A stretch of 64,000 nt of DNA, taken from NCBI RefSeq assembly GCF_039542035.1, contig NZ_BAABHJ010000002.1:657246-721245 (forward strand), written 5' to 3'. The notes below the pieces were generated by a model. That model was not told where the DNA came from, made no database searches, and saw only the letters and a list, made by a program, of their open reading frames with translations. Origin of the DNA: Actinoallomurus liliacearum. Its GTDB lineage: Bacteria > Actinomycetota > Actinomycetes > Streptosporangiales > Streptosporangiaceae. Shown piece after piece: positions 7,713 to 14,971 of the stretch. Within the stretch, counting starts at the first letter, position 1. Every line of letters begins with the position of its first letter. The translations under genes were made by a program, and so were the position numbers.

Positions 7713-8870
7713 TTGACGTCAACCAGCAACGCCGACGGCCCCCTGTATCAGCAGGTCAAGCGAGATCTGCTGGCGGCGATCGCCGCCGGTGAGTACGCCC
7801 CGGGGCGCCCGTTCGTGACCCAGCGGGAGATCTGCGAGCGCTTCAACGTCAGCCACGCGACGGCCGTGCGGGCCCTCAATGAGCTCGCCGCCGAGGGCCA
7901 CGTCGTGCGCCGCAGGGGCCAGGGCACCTTCGTGGCCGAACGCCCGCCGCATCCGGCCGCCGACACGGCGGACCGCACGATCGCGTGCGTACTGCAGTTC
8001 CAGGGCCCGCACGTCGGCCAGATCCTGGCGGGCATCGAGGAGGTCTGCGCCGAACTCGGCTATCGGCTCTTCCTCTCCCACAGCGAAGGCGACCCCGCCC
8101 GTGAGGAGAAGGCCCTGCTTCAGGCGCTGGAGCACCAGGTCGACGGGATCATCGTCTACCCCGCCGACGGCACCGACGTCCTCTCCCCCTACGCCGAGGT
8201 GCGCCGACGCGGCGTACCGCTGATCATGGTCGACCGTTACCGCCCCGATCTGGCCAACGACGCGGTGGTCGCCGACAACTTCGCCGCGGGCCGCGACCTG
8301 ACGACCGCCCTGATCGACGCCGGCCACCGGACCATCGCCACACTCTGGGACGAGACCGACGTCACCAGTGTCCGCGACCGTCTCGCCGGGCACATCCAGG
8401 CGCTGCGCGAGCATGACATCCCGGTTCGGCAGGATCTGACGGTCCTGCGTCGCTATCACGGCCAATCCGACGAGACTCGCCGTACGCTCCTCGCCGAGCT
8501 GCTCGAGGGGCCGCAGCCGCCGACGGTGCTGCTGTGCGCCAACGGTTACACGCTGGCGACCGCCGCGGAGGACCTCATTGCACTCGGCCGGGAGATCCCG
8601 GGCGACGTCGACCTCGCCGGGATGGACACCGCCGGCCCGTTCAACGTGCTGCCGCTGACGGCTGCGGCGGTATCGCTGCCGTCGCGGGAGATGGGCGGAC
8701 GCGCCATGCGCCTGCTGCACGAGCGGATCAGCGAGCCCGGCGGCGCGGCCGGACCCGAGTTGGTCGTGCTGCCGGTGACCGTCCAGACCCGCCAGTCCGC
8801 CATGGGCCACCTCCAGGTCATCGGAACCGGGCGGTCCGCCGGCCGCCGTGCGGAACGGCGGGCCAAGTGA
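7713..8870 (+). CDS. GntR-LacI hybrid transcriptional repressor
   Basis: Protein of 385 aa. The start is TTG 7713-7715, supported by AAGGAG 5 nt upstream; no ATG or GTG is available close to the DNA-binding domain. Residues 10-80 form a GntR-type winged helix (PLYQQVKRDLLAAIAAGEY, RPFVTQREICERFNVSHATA, RRRGQGTFVAE). The rest is a LacI/periplasmic-binding-like sensor domain (DGIIVYPADGTDVL, LIMVDRYRP, DAGHRTIATLWDE). This architecture is known from AraR-type sugar regulators. It lies divergently from the import/oxidation operon with two palindromic operators between them and overlaps the downstream enolase-superfamily gene by 4 nt. A sugar-derived effector is expected. Confidence 0.9.
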   Translation: MTSTSNADGPLYQQVKRDLLAAIAAGEYAPGRPFVTQREICERFNVSHATAVRALNELAAEGHVVRRRGQGTFVAERPPHPAADTADRTIACVLQFQGPHVGQILAGIEEVCAELGYRLFLSHSEGDPAREEKALLQALEHQVDGIIVYPADGTDVLSPYAEVRRRGVPLIMVDRYRPDLANDAVVADNFAAGRDLTTALIDAGHRTIATLWDETDVTSVRDRLAGHIQALREHDIPVRQDLTVLRRYHGQSDETRRTLLAELLEGPQPPTVLLCANGYTLATAAEDLIALGREIPGDVDLAGMDTAGPFNVLPLTAAAVSLPSREMGGRAMRLLHERISEPGGAAGPELVVLPVTVQTRQSAMGHLQVIGTGRSAGRRAERRAK

Positions 8871-10171
8871 CGGCGGCGCCGAAGCACGACGCCGACCGCC
8901 TGCTCGGCCCGTCCGGCGGGCTGCCGCAGGCGCTGCCACCGTGGCCGGCCCGCGACGGCCTGCGGGTCACCGCCGTCCGCGCGATCGTGACTGCGCCGGA
9001 GGGCACTCCGCTGGTCGTCGTACGTGTCGACACTTCCGAGCCGGGTCTGTACGGACTCGGCTGCGCGACGTTCACGCAGCGGTACGCCGCCGTGGCGGCG
9101 GCGGTCGACGATCATCTCGCCCCGCTCGTCATCGGCCGGCACCCGGCGGACATCGAGGACATCACGCGGCTGATCCACTACTCGTCCTACTGGCGAGGCG
9201 GCCCGGTGCTGAACAACGCCCTGTCCGGAGTCGACCAGGCCCTGTGGGACATCACCGGCAAACGAGCCGGCATGCCCGTCTACGAACTTCTCGGGGGTCG
9301 CAGCCGAGCCGCCGTCGAGGTCTACTCCCACGCGGCCGGGGCGACGATCGACGAAACCCTCGAACAGGCCGAGGCGCTCATCGACCAGGGCTACCGCAAC
9401 GTCCGGCTCCAGGTCGGCGGCCCCGGCCTCGGCACGTACGGAGCCCCGGGCACCCCCGGAGGTTATCCGCGGTCGCCGCATCCGGACGGCTGGGACGCCG
9501 AACGCTATCTGCGCGCGACACCCGGCCTGTTCGCGGCGGCACGCGACCGCCTCGGCGACCGCGTGAACCTCATGCACGACGTGCACAGCCGGCTGACGCC
9601 CAAACAGGCCGTCGTGCTCGCCCGCGCGCTGGAGCCCTACCGATTGTCGTTCCTCGAAGACGTCGTCGCCCCGGAGTACTACGACCGGCTCCCGGAGGTA
9701 CGCGCCGCCTCTCCGGTGCCGATCGCGGTCGGCGAGCAGATCGGCGCGGTGACCGACGCGGCGCGGCTGATCCGGCACGGTGGCGTCGACCTGCTACGCC
9801 TGCACACCTCCGCCGTTGGCGGGCTGACTCCGACGCGCAAGCTCGTCGCACTGGCGGAGCTGTGCGGTGTGCGCACGGCGTTCCACTCCCCGGGTGACAT
9901 CTCCCCCGTCGGCGTCGCGGCCAACCTGGCGGTCGACATCTCGACCCCGGCCTTCGGGTACCAGGAATCGCACACCTACAACGACGCGACCCATGAGGTC
10001 TTCCCCGGGACACCGGTCGTCCGCGACGGCCACCTCTACCCGTCGAACGCTCCGGGCTGGGGCGTCGATCTCGATGAGAAGGCGGCCCTCAGGTACCCGC
10101 CGACCAAGTTCCTCCACGAGCGCTGGGCGGCACAGGTCCGCCGCCCCGACGGCGGCCTCGAGCCCCCCTGA
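8867..10171 (+). CDS. Mandelate racemase/enolase superfamily dehydratase (mannonate dehydratase/RspA-like)
   Basis: Protein of 434 aa, GTG start at 8867 overlapping the regulator stop (GTGA). It has the two-domain enolase-superfamily layout: capping domain with HYSSYWRGGPVLNNALSG and DQALWDITGK, then a barrel with MHDVHSRLTPKQAV, SFLEDVVAPE and PIAVGEQIG (metal-ligand D/E/E strands). HTSAVGGLTPTRKL and FHSPGDISPVGVAANLA follow. These features match the D-mannonate/D-altronate dehydratase (ManD, RspA) group better than muconate cycloisomerases. The expected reaction is dehydration of a hexonate to a 2-keto-3-deoxy acid, a fitting end for sugars oxidised by the divergent operon. Acid-sugar specificity is inferred. 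Confidence 0.85.
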   Translation: MTAAPKHDADRLLGPSGGLPQALPPWPARDGLRVTAVRAIVTAPEGTPLVVVRVDTSEPGLYGLGCATFTQRYAAVAAAVDDHLAPLVIGRHPADIEDITRLIHYSSYWRGGPVLNNALSGVDQALWDITGKRAGMPVYELLGGRSRAAVEVYSHAAGATIDETLEQAEALIDQGYRNVRLQVGGPGLGTYGAPGTPGGYPRSPHPDGWDAERYLRATPGLFAAARDRLGDRVNLMHDVHSRLTPKQAVVLARALEPYRLSFLEDVVAPEYYDRLPEVRAASPVPIAVGEQIGAVTDAARLIRHGGVDLLRLHTSAVGGLTPTRKLVALAELCGVRTAFHSPGDISPVGVAANLAVDISTPAFGYQESHTYNDATHEVFPGTPVVRDGHLYPSNAPGWGVDLDEKAALRYPPTKFLHERWAAQVRRPDGGLEPP

Positions 10172-10195
10172 TCGGGGCCGACCCCGGCGACCCGC

Positions 10196-11395
10196 TCAGG
10201 CGGCGCCGACCGGGTCGTGAGGGTCCCCGCCACGTTCGGCGGAGGCGAGCCGGTCGGCGAGTATCCGGGGAGCGTGGGCGAGGACCATGCCGGCGGCGCC
10301 TCGCACCTCGGCCTGGTCGCCGAGTTCGCCCGGCAGGACGGTGACGTCCTCCGCGGCGGGCGCCAGGGCGTAACGCCGGATCGCCCGCTCCATCGGCCCG
10401 AACAGCTTCGGGCCGATGGCCGCGAACTCGCCGCCGACGACGATGAACTCGGGATTCAGCAGGGTGACGAGGTCGGCCAGGATACGGCCGACGTGTTCGG
10501 CCGCGTCCTCCAGGGCGCGGACGGCCCCCCGGTCGCCCTCGTCGATCAGCCGTAGAAGATCGGGCACGGTGACGCGGTGGCCCCGGCTGTCCTCCAGGAG
10601 CCTGGCGACGGCGGCCGGGGCCGCCACGGTCTCCAGGCATCCGCGATTTCCGCACCGGCAGATACGGCCGCGCGGGTCGACCGCGATGTGGCCGAACTCG
10701 CCGGCCAGGCCCCCCGCCCCGGTCAGCGGCCGACCGCCGCTGACGATTCCCGCGCCGACGCCGGTGGAGAGCCTGATATAGATCATGTCGGCCGTGCCAC
10801 GCCCGGCGCCGTACAGGCGCTCGGCGAGGGCGCCGGCGTCGGCGTTGTTGGCGATCCAGGCGGTCAGGCCGGTCCGCTGCTCCAGCTCGCGACCCGGCCG
10901 AAGCCCCACCCAGCCGGGCATGATGCCGCGCGCTTCCAAGGAGCCGTCGGCGGTGCGAACCGGAGCGGCGATGTCGACGCCCAGCCCCAGGACGTCGCCG
11001 GTGGGGATGTCCTTCTCCCGGAGGGCTTGATGGATCAGGTCGGCGGCGCGGTCGAGGGTCTCGCGAGGTGTCCGGTCGGTGTCGTTGGCCACGGCGGTGT
11101 CCCAGATCGGGTGTCCGTGAAGGTCGCATACGGCGACGCGGACGTGCTGGTGGCCGATGTCGGCGGCGACCGCGTAGGCGGCGGAGGAGATGAGCGTCAG
11201 GGGCTGCGCCGGCCGGCCGGTCGGCCGGTCCCGCGAACCCGACGTGTCGGGCTCTTCCCTGATCAGGCCCGCGGCCAGCAGGTCGCCGGCGATCGAGGAG
11301 ACGGTCGCCCTGGACAGCCCGGTGAGCCTGGTGAGTTGCGAACGGCTCGTATGGCCCACGTGGTGGAGCGCCTCGAGCACCCGGAGCCGCCCCAC
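10196..11395 (-). CDS. ROK family transcriptional regulator (ROK1)
   Basis: Protein of 399 aa from the GTG at 11393-11395. The N-terminal winged helix (TSRSQLTRLTGLSRATVSSI) is followed by a ROK sugar-kinase-like domain with AVAADIGHQHVRVAVCD, GAGIVSGGRPLTGAGGLAGE and the zinc-binding signature CRCGNRGCLE. The adjacent 5' sequence encodes EESAIDTPLNLRE, homologous to the paralogue at 22111, but contains no ATG, GTG or TTG before the GTG used here, and that GTG has no usable SD. A GAGGAG SD lies 6 nt before an in-frame ATC (11420-11422), so an ATC start giving 408 aa is possible. ROK repressors usually sense sugars; this one lies downstream of the secreted glycosidase genes and probably controls them or itself. 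Confidence 0.88.
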   Translation of the reverse strand: MGRLRVLEALHHVGHTSRSQLTRLTGLSRATVSSIAGDLLAAGLIREEPDTSGSRDRPTGRPAQPLTLISSAAYAVAADIGHQHVRVAVCDLHGHPIWDTAVANDTDRTPRETLDRAADLIHQALREKDIPTGDVLGLGVDIAAPVRTADGSLEARGIMPGWVGLRPGRELEQRTGLTAWIANNADAGALAERLYGAGRGTADMIYIRLSTGVGAGIVSGGRPLTGAGGLAGEFGHIAVDPRGRICRCGNRGCLETVAAPAAVARLLEDSRGHRVTVPDLLRLIDEGDRGAVRALEDAAEHVGRILADLVTLLNPEFIVVGGEFAAIGPKLFGPMERAIRRYALAPAAEDVTVLPGELGDQAEVRGAAGMVLAHAPRILADRLASAERGGDPHDPVGAA

Positions 11396-11510
11396 CTCTC
11401 TAAGGTTGAGCGGGGTATCGATCGCTGACTCCTCGACGTTGGCGTTTACCTTCTGAGATTAGCAAGCACGGTCGACGGAATCGCCCGCGGATCAGCGCCT
11501 ATTGCTTGAT

Positions 11511-11532
11511 TTAAGGCGTAAAATCGGCTTAA
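11511..11532. promoter_or_regulatory. Inverted repeat upstream of ROK1 (putative operator)
   Basis: TTAAG and CTTAA arms are separated by 12 bp (GCGTAAAATCGG) in an AT-rich patch of otherwise GC-rich DNA, about 90-110 bp upstream of the ROK1 coding region. A related inverted repeat (ACATTA, 14 bp, TAATGT) sits before the paralogous ROK2 gene. Autoregulation or cross-regulation by the ROK proteins is the likely role; binding is not shown. Confidence 0.4.
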
Positions 11533-11604
11533 TCCGTCCCTGGATCCTCCACTTCCGCCCACCGCCATCCCAGGGTTTTGCCTGACATCGGCCAATATTC
11601 TCCG

Positions 11605-13230
11605 TCAGTTCGTGAGCAAGTCGAATTCCTCCCAAGGCCCGATGGCGGCGCGGTTGGCGATCAGGGGTTGGGCGCCGGCGTTCTCGGCGGTGACGTACAT
11701 GTTGTTCGCGTGCGCGCGCAGGCTGACGCTGCCGTCGCTGTTGTGGATCAGCTGGAACGTCTCCCAGGGGCCGATGGCCGTGCGGTTGGCGATCAACGGC
11801 TGGGCGCCCGCGTCCTCGGCGGTGACGTAGTCGCCGTTTGCGTGGGCGCGAAGGGCGACGTCGCCGTTGCCCCGATCGACCTGGTCGAACTGCTCCCAGG
11901 AGCCGATCGCGGCGCGGTTGGCGATGAGGGGCTGGGCACCGGCGTTCTCCGCGGTGACGTACATGTTGTTCGCGTGCGCGCGCAGGCTGATCACCGGACC
12001 GGATGACGGTGCCTGACCGAAGATGCCGAGGTCGACGGCGTCGGCGATGGCCTGCAGGCCGGCCTCATTCGGGTGCAGGTGGTCGCCGCTGTCGTAGGCG
12101 GGCAGATAGCGGGTCGGATTGCCGGGGTCGTGGGTGGCCGTGTCCTGGTCGACGACGGCGTCGCAGCCGCTGTTCGCGCCGCGGATGAAGGAGTTGATCG
12201 CCTCCCGGCCGTTCTCGCCGGTCTGCGTCCAGTACGACGCGCCTTGGTAGGGCGTGAGGGCGGAGCAGATGAAGGAGATGCCCTTCTGGTGGGCGCGGGA
12301 GATCAACTGCTTGATGCCGTTGATGAGATCGTCGGCGTTGGCCTGGCTGGAGCCCAGGTCGTTGATCGGGTCATCGGAGAAGATCACCCAGCGCACGCCG
12401 GGCTGGGCGAGCACGTCGCGGTCGAACCGGTTGAGCGCGCTCTGGCCGGCCCCGTCCCTGAGCAGTTGGTTCCCGCTGATCCCCTGGTTGAGCACGCCGA
12501 TCGTCCGGCCACTGGCGTTCAGCCGCTGCGCCAGGTCGTTGGGCCAGCGCCGGTTGTCGTCCTGCCCCGAGGCGACGCCGTCGGTGATCGACGCGCCGAG
12601 CGTCGCCACCGCGCCCTGCGCCGCCGGATTCTGCACGTCCAAATTGGCGAGGAAGGCGTAGGCGCCGGTGGTCTGCGCGCCGTTCAGCGTCGCGGAGCCG
12701 CTGACATCACCGCCGGCGATGTAGTTGGTCTGGGTGCCCTGGGAGTGGCCGGTGGCCGATCCGGTCGCCCGGGGCAGATAGATGCTGACGGCGACGTTGG
12801 ACAGGGCGGGGACGGCGAAGGGGATGGAGTCGCTGACCGCGGTGCCGCCCGCCGGGATCGTGACGGAGCTCTGGCCGCCGAACGTGACCTGCTTGTCGGT
12901 GCCGGTCGAGATGCCGGCTCCCGACGTGGACTGCGCGATGTGCACGTCCGAGATCATCAGTGGTTCGCCGCCGAAGACGTTGGACAGCTGTACCCGGGCC
13001 GCGGTGCCGCCGATGCTGGTGTGCACGATCTGGCGCAGCGTCTGCTGGTTGAACGAAGCGCCGGTGCTCTGCGGCGAGGCGGACCAGGTTCCGGTCCAGG
13101 AGACGGCCGCGGGCTGAGCGGCGGGCGCCCGTACCGGAGCGGCTGCCGCCGGTGCGGTGAACGATCCGGCGACGAGTGCGGCGGCCGCAGCCCATATCAT
13201 CGGCCGGGCCTTGTCGGCATGGATGTGCAT
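11605..13230 (-). CDS. Secreted SGNH/GDSL hydrolase with C-terminal fascin-like beta-trefoil
   Basis: Protein of 541 aa. Residues 1-30 are a Sec signal peptide (MIWAAAAALVAGSFTAPAAA). The SGNH esterase domain spans about 45-405: nucleophile Ser in VATLGASITDGVA, oxyanion Gly/Asn in NQGISGN and SDDPINDLG, and catalytic Asp/His in SGDHLHPNEAG. Residues 410-541 hold three near-identical repeats of about 42 aa (RAHANNMYVTAENAGAQPL), the fascin-type pattern that forms one beta-trefoil, a probable carbohydrate-binding module. It likely removes acyl groups from a plant or microbial polysaccharide. The gene follows the GH71/99-like gene by 60 nt; the same trefoil there suggests targeting to the same surface. 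Confidence 0.88.
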   Translation of the reverse strand: MHIHADKARPMIWAAAAALVAGSFTAPAAAAPVRAPAAQPAAVSWTGTWSASPQSTGASFNQQTLRQIVHTSIGGTAARVQLSNVFGGEPLMISDVHIAQSTSGAGISTGTDKQVTFGGQSSVTIPAGGTAVSDSIPFAVPALSNVAVSIYLPRATGSATGHSQGTQTNYIAGGDVSGSATLNGAQTTGAYAFLANLDVQNPAAQGAVATLGASITDGVASGQDDNRRWPNDLAQRLNASGRTIGVLNQGISGNQLLRDGAGQSALNRFDRDVLAQPGVRWVIFSDDPINDLGSSQANADDLINGIKQLISRAHQKGISFICSALTPYQGASYWTQTGENGREAINSFIRGANSGCDAVVDQDTATHDPGNPTRYLPAYDSGDHLHPNEAGLQAIADAVDLGIFGQAPSSGPVISLRAHANNMYVTAENAGAQPLIANRAAIGSWEQFDQVDRGNGDVALRAHANGDYVTAEDAGAQPLIANRTAIGPWETFQLIHNSDGSVSLRAHANNMYVTAENAGAQPLIANRAAIGPWEEFDLLTN

Positions 13231-13290
13231 GACGATGGGATCTCCTCTGCTCTGCCAGGTGGTGGGCCGCGACCCATGCCGCCTCGGACG

Positions 13291-14955
13291 TCAGGACACG
13301 ACGAGGTCGAACTGCTCCCACTGGCCGATCGCCGTACGGTTCGCGATCAACGCGGAGGCGCCCGCGTTCTCCGCGGTGACGTACATGTTGTTGGCCAGCG
13401 CGAGCAGACTGACGGTGCCGTTCGCGTTGTGGATCAGGCGGAACGACTCCCACTGGCCGATCGCCGTGCGATTCGCGATCAGCGGTGAGGCTCCCGCGTT
13501 GTCGGCGCAGACGTACTGGTTGTTGGCGTGGGCGCGCAGCGCGTTGGCGCCGCCGCCCGCGTCGACCAGGTCGAACTGCTCCCAGGTGCCGATCGCCGTA
13601 CGGTTCGCGATCAGCGCGGAGGCGCCCGCGTTCTCGGCGGTGACGTAGTCGCTGTTCGCGCGGGAGCGCAGGCTGATCACCTGGGTGCCGCCGGTGACCA
13701 CAGGCTGAGTGGGTCGGGTGGCGGTCAGGGCGATCTGGCCCTTGAGCATCCGGCCGCCGTCGCCGGTGAGTCGCAGGTAGTAGTCCGACGAGCAGGCCGT
13801 ACCATCCTCGTCCAGCGCCCGCAGGCCGGAATCGGACGGGACCATGGCGGCGTTCTCGGCGGTCTTGGCGATCTGGTTGCCCTCGCCGTACTCGTCGAAC
13901 ATGGAGATGTAGATGCCCTGCACCCCCGCCCGGACCATGTTGTAGAACTGGCGCCACATGAAGTCGCCGTGCGCGCGCTGGTTCGGCACCGACACGTCGC
14001 CGGGCAGCACGCACGGCTGGTAGTCGATCCCGTTGGCGTTGCAGTACGCCTGGTCGGGCACGGTGTAGGTGGAGTAGGCGTTGTCGGAGTCGGCGGCACT
14101 GCCGATCGCGCCGACCATCCAGGGGCTGATCATGTTCATCGCCAGGTAGACGCCGTCGTACCCCGAGCGGCCGCCGCTGCCGCCGACGTGCCATTCGCGC
14201 GGCACCCCGCCGATGACGTAACAGCCTTGTCCCTTGAACCAGTTGACGACGTCGAGGCAGGCCGACGCGCTCCAGGGATGGTTGGAATCGTTGAATCCGA
14301 AGCCCCAGACGCACACGACCGGCTTGCCGTTCTGGCGCGCGTACGCGGACGAGGCCGTGTACGCGGACATCTTGTTCGTCCAGTCGGTCTTGATCTCCGA
14401 CTGCATGTTCGTCCAGCCGGTGACGTCGTACATGATGTAGAACTTCACGCCCTGCGACTCGGCGGCGCTGCGCACCTTCTGCGCCATCGCGTCGCGCGTG
14501 GCGCCCTCGCCGCCGTTGGGGTTGAAGCGCTGCAGGGCGGCGGTGTCGCAGCCGTACCGCTTCATCCAGCCGAAGTGGGTGTCGACGGTCTGCTGGTCGT
14601 AGGAGGAGAAGAGCGTGGCGGCCCCACCGCCGTTCAGGTTCGCGTACGCGGTCGGGTACGCCTTGGCGTACTCGCGCATGTCCGGCCACGCCTTGATGTT
14701 GTTGTTGGACGGCGAGGGCGCCTGGCTCCAGTTCTGGCTCCAGTGCCACCAGCCATTGATCGGGGCGCCGTCGCCCGTGCAGGCGAACCAGCCCTGGTAG
14801 CCGACGGTGATCTTGCCGACCACGTCGCCGGCCGGGCTGGCGGCGGCCGGGCCTGCGACGGCGGGTCCGGCGTCGATGCCGAGTGCGGCCAGGCCGACGG
14901 CGGCCGACCCGCCTGCGGCGAAGCCGCGGATGAACGCGCGGCGTGAGATTCCCAT
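13291..14955 (-). CDS. Secreted glycoside hydrolase family 71/99-like protein with fascin-like beta-trefoil
   Basis: Protein of 554 aa. The ATG at 14953-14955 is chosen because GGAG lies 5 nt upstream; an in-frame ATG 15 nt earlier lacks an SD. A Tat signal begins MGISRRAFIRGFAAGG (twin Arg). The catalytic domain (about 50-425) starts VGKITVGYQGWFACTGDG and includes WWHWSQNW, VKFYIMYDVTGW and GIYISMFDEYGEGNQ, matching proteins annotated as GH71/99-like (alpha-glucanase or endo-alpha-mannanase relatives). Three fascin repeats (ALRAHANNQYVCADNAG) fill residues 425-554. It sits 16 nt after the GH92 stop, so the two are co-transcribed. With GH92 alpha-mannosidase, an endo-acting alpha-mannan role is attractive, but alpha-1,3-glucan is equally possible. 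Confidence 0.82.
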   Translation of the reverse strand: MGISRRAFIRGFAAGGSAAVGLAALGIDAGPAVAGPAAASPAGDVVGKITVGYQGWFACTGDGAPINGWWHWSQNWSQAPSPSNNNIKAWPDMREYAKAYPTAYANLNGGGAATLFSSYDQQTVDTHFGWMKRYGCDTAALQRFNPNGGEGATRDAMAQKVRSAAESQGVKFYIMYDVTGWTNMQSEIKTDWTNKMSAYTASSAYARQNGKPVVCVWGFGFNDSNHPWSASACLDVVNWFKGQGCYVIGGVPREWHVGGSGGRSGYDGVYLAMNMISPWMVGAIGSAADSDNAYSTYTVPDQAYCNANGIDYQPCVLPGDVSVPNQRAHGDFMWRQFYNMVRAGVQGIYISMFDEYGEGNQIAKTAENAAMVPSDSGLRALDEDGTACSSDYYLRLTGDGGRMLKGQIALTATRPTQPVVTGGTQVISLRSRANSDYVTAENAGASALIANRTAIGTWEQFDLVDAGGGANALRAHANNQYVCADNAGASPLIANRTAIGQWESFRLIHNANGTVSLLALANNMYVTAENAGASALIANRTAIGQWEQFDLVVS

Positions 14956-14971
14956 GGCGACTCCGTTCATG

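Noticed and set aside
11605..13690. Tandem DNA repeats with GATCGCCGTACGGTTCGCG-like units, which could be mistaken for a CRISPR or satellite array
   Set aside because: The units are in frame and encode the fascin-like repeats of two secreted enzymes. Spacing and spacer similarity do not fit CRISPR.
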